DNA from: Bugula neritina
Lineage: Eukaryota > Bryozoa > Gymnolaemata > Cheilostomatida > Bugulidae
DNA: 64,000 bases
NCBI GenBank assembly: GCA_964035545.1
Contig: OZ037769.1
Span: forward strand, 7,997,929 to 8,061,928
Direction of reading: 5' to 3'
The position numbers and the translations under genes are program-made. Positions 63,851 to 64,000 of the stretch are shown here, in pieces (within the stretch, counting starts at the first letter, position 1; each line of letters begins with the position of its first letter). Under the pieces are notes generated by a model that saw only the letters and a list, made by a program, of their open reading frames with translations, was not told the origin of the DNA and searched no databases.

Positions 63851-63990
63851 CTGGCTGGCAGAAGCCAAATGTTATGAACAAAGAAACGAACTCTTTTAAA
63901 CTACGTGAAACATATAGGGTCCTTCAGCGGCCAGTCCTAGAGCCAACACTTTTCTTATTCTACATCAATGATATTTCTCAATCTGTCTAA
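63851..63990 (+). pseudogene. Decayed non-LTR retrotransposon RT fragment
   Basis: The frame read from about 63883 gives VLQRPVLEPTLFLFYIND (63919-63972), a degraded form of the LINE reverse transcriptase signature GVPQGSVLGPLLFLLYIND, with the key glycines replaced. A stop follows after QSV (63988-63990). It runs close to the window edge, so its extent is unknown. Confidence 0.65.
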
Positions 63991-64000
63991 TGCAAAGTCA

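Noticed and set aside
1-64000. Conventional tRNA or rRNA genes
   Set aside because: Reading for T-arm GGTTCRA motifs gave only SINE-like, degenerate matches; no full cloverleaf was seen by eye.

Overview
The window is nuclear DNA from an animal, most likely an AT-rich invertebrate. It has GT-AG introns of about 100-3,800 bases, metazoan-type genes (a Calx-beta sodium/calcium exchanger and a ZC3H13-type m6A-writer subunit), LTR, SINE and DNA-transposon insertions, and many micro- and minisatellites. I cannot name the species. Four gene models were built by hand by joining exons whose reading phases agree across GT-AG junctions.

Layout. (1) 3970-22208, minus: an NCX/SLC8 sodium/calcium exchanger in 16 exons. 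It has two membrane alpha-repeats and a cytosolic loop with two Calx-beta domains; its extreme N-terminus is uncertain. (2) 22.3-33.8 kb: mostly non-coding. It holds a (TG)n tract, minisatellites, a tRNA-derived SINE with an 18-bp target duplication, three minus-strand exon candidates of an unrecognised gene (28.8-30.7 kb), and a block of degenerate simple sequence (31.2-33.6 kb). (3) 33839-40608, plus: an SRFBP1/BUD22-family gene in 15 exons. Its last intron carries, on the opposite strand, a complete type I hammerhead ribozyme (39982-40026). (4) 40.6-50.2 kb: a mobile-element zone. It contains a TTAA-flanked MITE with inverted termini, a structurally complete Ty3/gypsy-like LTR retrotransposon with identical 146-bp LTRs, a hAT-like non-autonomous element filled with TAATTG-type repeats, and a full-length SINE. 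(5) 50231-61787, plus: a ZC3H13 homologue in 26 exons, with a CCCH finger, RS/charged tracts, a long KYRDDA hexapeptide array, an RGG-like patch and the conserved C-terminal domain. A second hAT MITE sits in one intron and a 55-bp tandem array that copies a 3' splice site sits in another. (6) 62303-63392, minus: CCDC12, tail-to-tail with ZC3H13. (7) At the right edge is a decayed non-LTR reverse transcriptase fragment.

The genes do not form one pathway, though three of four act in nuclear RNA or ribosome processes (SRFBP1/BUD22, ZC3H13, CCDC12). All four genes have a good 3' splice acceptor 1-24 bases upstream of the likely start codon. This suggests spliced-leader trans-splicing, or else very short 5'-UTR second exons. 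The best candidates for a second look are the hammerhead ribozyme, the recurrent acceptor-before-ATG pattern, the 55-bp splice-site array and the unrecognised 28.8-30.7 kb exons.
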